From CAZOOK01 sp964581385 (GTDB lineage Bacteria; Pseudomonadota; Gammaproteobacteria; Nevskiales; Nevskiaceae), in contig CAZOOK010000040.1 of the NCBI GenBank assembly GCA_964581385.1, positions 1 through 47,167 on the forward strand: a stretch of DNA of 47,167 nt. Direction: 5' to 3'. Below the pieces are notes generated by a model. It made no database searches. It saw only the letters and a program-made list of their open reading frames with translations, and was not told the origin of the DNA. Each line of letters opens with the position of its first letter. Within the stretch, counting starts at the first letter, position 1. Positions 44,001-47,167 of the stretch are shown in pieces. Both the position numbers and the translations under genes were made by a program.

Positions 44001-45528
44001 CGATATCTATTCGATCGAAGACCTTGCGCAGCTGATTTTCGACCTCAAGCAGGTCAATCCGCAGGCGCTGGTGTCGGTCAAACTGGTGTCCGGTCCCGGC
44101 GTCGGCACGATCGCGGCCGGTGTCGCCAAGGCTTACGCCGATCTCATCACGATCTCGGGCTACGACGGCGGCACCGGCGCGTCGCCGCTGACCAGCGTCA
44201 AGTACGCCGGCACGCCGTGGGAGCTGGGCCTGTCCGAGACGCACCAAACGCTGCGACTCAACGGCCTGCGCGACAAGGTGCGTGTGCAGACCGATGGCGG
44301 TCTCAAAACCGGTCTCGATGTGATTAAGGCTGCGATCCTCGGTGCCGAATCCTTTGGCTTCGGTACTGCGCCAATGATCGCGCTCGGCTGCAAGTACTTG
44401 CGCATCTGTCACCTCAACAACTGCGCAACTGGCGTCGCCACGCAAAACGAGACGCTGCGCACGGAGCATTTCATCGGCCTGCCGGAAATGGTTACCAACT
44501 ATTTCCATTTCGTCGCCGAAGAAACGCGGCGCTGGATGGCGAAGCTCGGCATCCGCACGCTCGCCGAGCTGATCGGCCGCACCGATCTGCTGGAAATGGC
44601 CGAGCCGGCGACATCGAAGCAGCGCGGCCTGGATCTATCGCCGATCCTGTCGGCGGCCGGTATGGTCAGCGATGCGCCACAATTTTGCTCGAGCCCGAAT
44701 CCGCCGCACGACCGTGGCACGCTCGCCGAGCAGATGGTGCGCGATGCATTGCCGGCGATCGAAGCCAAGTCCGGCGGTACATTTGAATATACGGTGAATA
44801 ACACGCACCGTTCGATCGGTGCGCGTCTGTCCGGCGAAATCGCGCGGCGCCACGGCAATCTCGGCATGGCCGACACGCCGATCACGCTCAAGCTCAAGGG
44901 CACCGCGGGCCAGAGCTTCGGCGTGTGGAACGCGGGCGGTCTCAATATCGAACTCGAAGGCGAAGCCAACGACTACGTCGGCAAGGGTATGGCTGGCGGT
45001 CGGATTGTTGTGCGGCCGCCGCGTGGTGCGCGCTACGCGACCCGCGAGACGGTCATCATCGGCAATACCTGTCTGTACGGCGCCACCGGCGGCACGCTAT
45101 ACGCGGCCGGCGCGGCCGGCGAGCGTTTCGGCGTGCGCAACTCCGGTGCGCTGGCAGTCGTCGAAGGCGTCGGCGATCACGGCTGCGAGTACATGACTGG
45201 CGGCACCGTCGTCGTACTCGGCCGCGTTGGCGTCAACTTCGGCGCAGGCATGACCGGCGGTTTCGCCTACGTGCTCGACGAGCGGCGCAACTTCGTCGAT
45301 CGCTACAACCATGAATTGATCGACATCCATCGCATTCTGGCGGAGCACATGGAGGGCCATCGCCACTATCTGCTCGACCTGCTCGATGACTATGTCGCCG
45401 CAACCGGCAGTGAATGGGGCCGCGAGATCATCGACAGCTTCCGCGACTTCGTCGGCCGGTTCTGGTTGGTGAAGCCGAAGGCCGCCGACATTGGTTCCCT
45501 CCTCGTTACGATTCGTGCAGCGGCGTAA
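41065..45528 (+). CDS. gltB: Glutamate synthase (NADPH) large subunit
   Basis: 1487 residues from ATG 41065 (AAGAGG 9 bases upstream). It converts glutamine and 2-oxoglutarate to two glutamates with reducing power from GltD. The class II amidotransferase domain starts at Cys19 after an 18-residue propeptide ('EFEHDACGFGLIAQ'), removed in related enzymes. Central and FMN synthase domains follow, with 'RSNSGEGGEDPARYG' and 'ISGYDGGTGASPLTS'. The [3Fe-4S] cysteines are in 'GCKYLRICHLNNCATGVATQ' near residue 1110. The C-terminal GXGXG beta-helix ('GMAGGRIVV', 'GATGGTLYAAGAAGERFGVRNSG') is complete. Longer readings upstream run into the promoter leader. gltD follows after 3 bases. Confidence 0.97.
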   Translation: MSFPVQPGLYSPEFEHDACGFGLIAQMDDKASHMLVKRAIGALERMTHRGAIAADGKTGDGCGLLMKKPDRFLRAKALALGFKLGQNYCASNLFLSQDPVRAARAREVLAESCAQNGLKIIGWRELPTNSDACGAEALRSLPRFEQVFIGTVAGTPKPAFELKLFKARRRTEKALEAEGDVDFYVTSMSCRVIVYKGLVMPEYLPVFYPDLGDPQLESSICVFHQRFSTNTLPKWRLAHPFRFLAHNGEINTISGNRMWAQARRYKFQCEDLPDIDAIAPLVSMSGSDSQTLDNMLEVLLAGGMDLFAAMRALVPPAWQNVENVDADVRAFYEYNSLQMEPWDGPAGIVLTDGRYAVCATDRNGLRPTRYVISRDRHITLASEMGVNEVPVEDVVEKGRLRPGQMLAIDTESGDIIRPPDIDAMLAARQPYKQWLKRNLQRLETSLQDDPNALDKLHPESVSVYQKLFQLTFEERDQILRVLAESGQETVGSMGDDTPFAVLSGKVRSLYDYFRQQFAQVTNPPIDPLREQIVMSLECSLGAERGMFEETPERAARLLVDSPVLSEGKLRGLLEMADKGYPHTIIDLNYEPQLSLQAAIQRVSDQAVEAVRSGTVVLILSDRNVERGKLPIHALLAVGAVQHRLIREGLRCDCNLIVETATARDPHQFACLVGYGASCVYPYLAYASLYEMVRAGEIRNKAPENLAASYRKGINKGLYKIMSKMGISTIASYRGAQLFEIVGLHDEIVNLCFEGTVSRIQGARFDDLQGEQLQLSLAAWTPRKLVEPGGLYKYVHGSEYHAYNPDVVNTLHRAVRSGEYADYEVFAGLINNRPVAMLRDLFKLSAKAQPIPIDDVEPIQAILKRFDSAGMSLGALSPEAHEALATAMNRMGGRSNSGEGGEDPARYGTERMSKIKQVASGRFGVTPAYLVNAEVLQIKVAQGAKPGEGGQLPGDKVNEQIAHLRYARPGVALISPPPHHDIYSIEDLAQLIFDLKQVNPQALVSVKLVSGPGVGTIAAGVAKAYADLITISGYDGGTGASPLTSVKYAGTPWELGLSETHQTLRLNGLRDKVRVQTDGGLKTGLDVIKAAILGAESFGFGTAPMIALGCKYLRICHLNNCATGVATQNETLRTEHFIGLPEMVTNYFHFVAEETRRWMAKLGIRTLAELIGRTDLLEMAEPATSKQRGLDLSPILSAAGMVSDAPQFCSSPNPPHDRGTLAEQMVRDALPAIEAKSGGTFEYTVNNTHRSIGARLSGEIARRHGNLGMADTPITLKLKGTAGQSFGVWNAGGLNIELEGEANDYVGKGMAGGRIVVRPPRGARYATRETVIIGNTCLYGATGGTLYAAGAAGERFGVRNSGALAVVEGVGDHGCEYMTGGTVVVLGRVGVNFGAGMTGGFAYVLDERRNFVDRYNHELIDIHRILAEHMEGHRHYLLDLLDDYVAATGSEWGREIIDSFRDFVGRFWLVKPKAADIGSLLVTIRAAA

Positions 45529-45531
45529 AAA

Positions 45532-46938
45532 ATGGCCTCCAAAAATGTAATGCAGTTCCTGGATCTTCCACGCCAGGATCCGAAGAAGGCGCCGGTCGAA
45601 ATCCGTTTGCACGACTTCCGTGAAATCTACGGCCAGTTCGGTGCTGAGCAGGCCGCCTCGCAGTCCGGCCGCTGCCTCGAATGCGGTAATCCGTACTGCG
45701 AGTGGAAGTGCCCCGTGCACAACTACATTCCGAACTGGCTGAAGCTGGTCAACGAGGGCAATCTGTTCGCCGCGGCGGAGTTGTGTCACCAGACCAACAC
45801 ACTGCCCGAAATCTGCGGTCGCGTCTGTCCGCAGGATCGCCTCTGTGAAGGCGCCTGCACGCTCAATGACGGCTTCGGCGCGGTCACCATCGGCAGTGTC
45901 GAAAAATACATCACCGACGAAGCGTTCAAGCAGGGCTGGCGGCCGGATATGTCGAAGGTGCAGCCGACCGGCAAGCGTGTCGCCATCATCGGCGCAGGCC
46001 CGGCCGGGCTCGGCTGCTCAGACATTCTGGTGCGCAACGGCGTGCAGGCCATCGTCTATGATCGGTATCCAGAGATCGGCGGGCTGCTGACCTTCGGTAT
46101 TCCGCCATTCAAGCTCGAAAAGAACGTGGTGCGCACGCGTCGCCAGGTGCTCGAACACATGGGCGTGGAGTTCCGGCTCAACTGTGAAATCGGCCGCGAT
46201 GTCGGCTTCGAGGAACTGATCGACAGCTACGACGCCGTGTTCCTCGGCATGGGCACCTACACCTCGATGAAGGGCGAGTTTCCAGGTGAGCATCTGCCCG
46301 GTGTTCACGACGCGCTGCCGTTCCTCATCTCCAACGTCAATCGCGAAATGGGATTCGAGAAGAATCCTGCCGACTTCGTCGACATGAACGGCCAGCGCGT
46401 CGTCATTCTCGGCGGTGGCGATACCGCAATGGATTGCAACCGCACCTGCGTGCGCCAACAGGCCACGCGCGTGACCTGTGTCTACCGCCGCGACGAAGCC
46501 AACATGCCCGGCTCGCGCCGCGAAGTCGCCAATGCGAAAGAAGAGGGGGTCCGTTTCCTCTTCAACCGTCAGCCGATTGAAATTGTCGGTAATGGCAAGG
46601 TCGAGGGTGTGCGTGTCGTCGAAACCCGTCTGGGGATGCCGGATGAGAAAGGCCGGCGCCGACCGGAAGTCGTGGAAGGTTCCGAGCAGGTGATTCCAGC
46701 GGATCGCGTCATCATCGCGTTCGGCTTCCGTCCGAGTCCGGCGCCTTGGCTCACGCAATTCGGCGTTCAGTTGCGCGACGATGGCCGCATCGCGACCAGC
46801 GAAAAAGCCAAGTTCCAGACCAGCAATGCAAAGGTCTTCGCGGGCGGCGACATGGTGCGCGGCTCTGATCTTGTCGTTACTGCGGTTTATGAGGGGCGAC
46901 AGGCGGCGGAGGGGATTCTGGATTATCTCGGCGTGTGA
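45532..46938 (+). CDS. gltD: Glutamate synthase (NADPH) small subunit
   Basis: A 468-residue flavoprotein that passes electrons from NADPH through FAD and two [4Fe-4S] clusters to GltB. The N-terminal cysteines are in 'CLECGNPYCEWKCPVHNYIP' and 'EICGRVCPQDRLCEGAC'. FAD binding is by 'VAIIGAGPAGLGCSDILVRNG' and NADPH binding by 'VVILGGGDTAMDCNRT'. A second flavin contact lies in 'VFAGGDMVRGSDLVVTAVYEGRQAAEGI' near the end. Length is normal (about 470). It is three bases behind gltB, so the two are co-transcribed from the promoter at 40911. Confidence 0.97.
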   Translation: MASKNVMQFLDLPRQDPKKAPVEIRLHDFREIYGQFGAEQAASQSGRCLECGNPYCEWKCPVHNYIPNWLKLVNEGNLFAAAELCHQTNTLPEICGRVCPQDRLCEGACTLNDGFGAVTIGSVEKYITDEAFKQGWRPDMSKVQPTGKRVAIIGAGPAGLGCSDILVRNGVQAIVYDRYPEIGGLLTFGIPPFKLEKNVVRTRRQVLEHMGVEFRLNCEIGRDVGFEELIDSYDAVFLGMGTYTSMKGEFPGEHLPGVHDALPFLISNVNREMGFEKNPADFVDMNGQRVVILGGGDTAMDCNRTCVRQQATRVTCVYRRDEANMPGSRREVANAKEEGVRFLFNRQPIEIVGNGKVEGVRVVETRLGMPDEKGRRRPEVVEGSEQVIPADRVIIAFGFRPSPAPWLTQFGVQLRDDGRIATSEKAKFQTSNAKVFAGGDMVRGSDLVVTAVYEGRQAAEGILDYLGV

Positions 46939-47167
46939 TCCGTCGCGTTACGCCGGGCGCTTAGTAGTCACGATATCAATTGTAGTTGGGGCAACCCGTA
47001 GAACTCGCGGTCGAGGTCATAACCTCTGCTGTAGTGAGAGCGCTGTTCGCTCAAGAGTGGCTACGATCAAAAACTTCAGATACACAAAGCTCACAAAGTG
47101 AGTATTAACAGGCCTAGCCCGGATACGTCACCAGCGGACGCTGAAATAGAAACGGCGGATTCGTTGT

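Noticed and set aside
46939..47167. Possible RNA gene or terminator after gltD
   Set aside because: Only a weak 5-base stem near 47037-47052 is visible, without a T run or tRNA-like arms; nothing supportable in the last 229 bases.
1..47167. CRISPR arrays, tRNA/rRNA genes, transposases, integrases or prophage genes
   Set aside because: None seen on reading both strands; the only sizeable repeats are the 28-base tandem pair and the cyclase-fragment direct repeat.

Overview
The window is 47,167 bases of GC-rich chromosome with tightly packed genes. The gene set points to a free-living, Gram-negative gammaproteobacterium: a FadE-type acyl-CoA dehydrogenase with the long C-terminal extension, a tripartite RND/TolC pump, PurU, and gltBD. 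The Rieske steroid-hydroxylase-like protein and heavy acyl-CoA metabolism fit lineages such as Steroidobacterales or Nevskiales, but this placement is an inference. I saw no transposase, integrase, tRNA, rRNA, CRISPR array or phage gene.

Layout. 1-1471: an AT-rich tandem repeat and a minus-strand pair of DUF4398 envelope proteins. 1602-6455: a plus-strand run of a DUF1295 membrane reductase, a coclaurine-N-methyltransferase/CFA-like methyltransferase, a periplasmic protein of unknown function, a thioredoxin-TPR protein and purU. 6518-12756: an acyl-CoA synthetase, a membrane-anchored Ser/Thr kinase-like protein and fadE. 13101-18386: a chemoreceptor, a polysaccharide deacetylase, an RhlB-like glycosyltransferase and a ferritin-like di-iron 'metal-dependent hydrolase'.

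18708-29949 is the most interesting block. It holds a 49-residue ORF translationally coupled to darA, then darA and darB (dialkylresorcinol/cyclohexanedione synthesis), then a tightly packed tolC-MFP-RND pump followed by an FAD aromatic-hydroxylase-like monooxygenase and a quinone-oxidoreductase-like MDR enzyme. I read it as a resorcinol biosynthetic cluster with its own tailoring enzymes and exporter. The combination is inferred from gene order, not shown.

30154-37495: a large PAS-PAS-PAS-diguanylate cyclase, then a visibly AT-richer minus-strand trio (zinc-ribbon methyltransferase, DPPR-synthase-like UbiA prenyltransferase, GT-C-like membrane protein). The trio is bracketed by direct repeats: a 104-base fragment of the cyclase gene's 3' part lies at 37339-37442. 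This looks like an inserted or shuffled cassette.

37476-40614: a small phosphatase-like gene diverges from a Rieske oxygenase-amidohydrolase-rubredoxin operon. A perfect FNR/ANR box sits between them. 40823-46938: a strong terminator, a near-consensus sigma-70 promoter, a 20-base palindrome at the transcript start, and gltB-gltD for ammonia assimilation.
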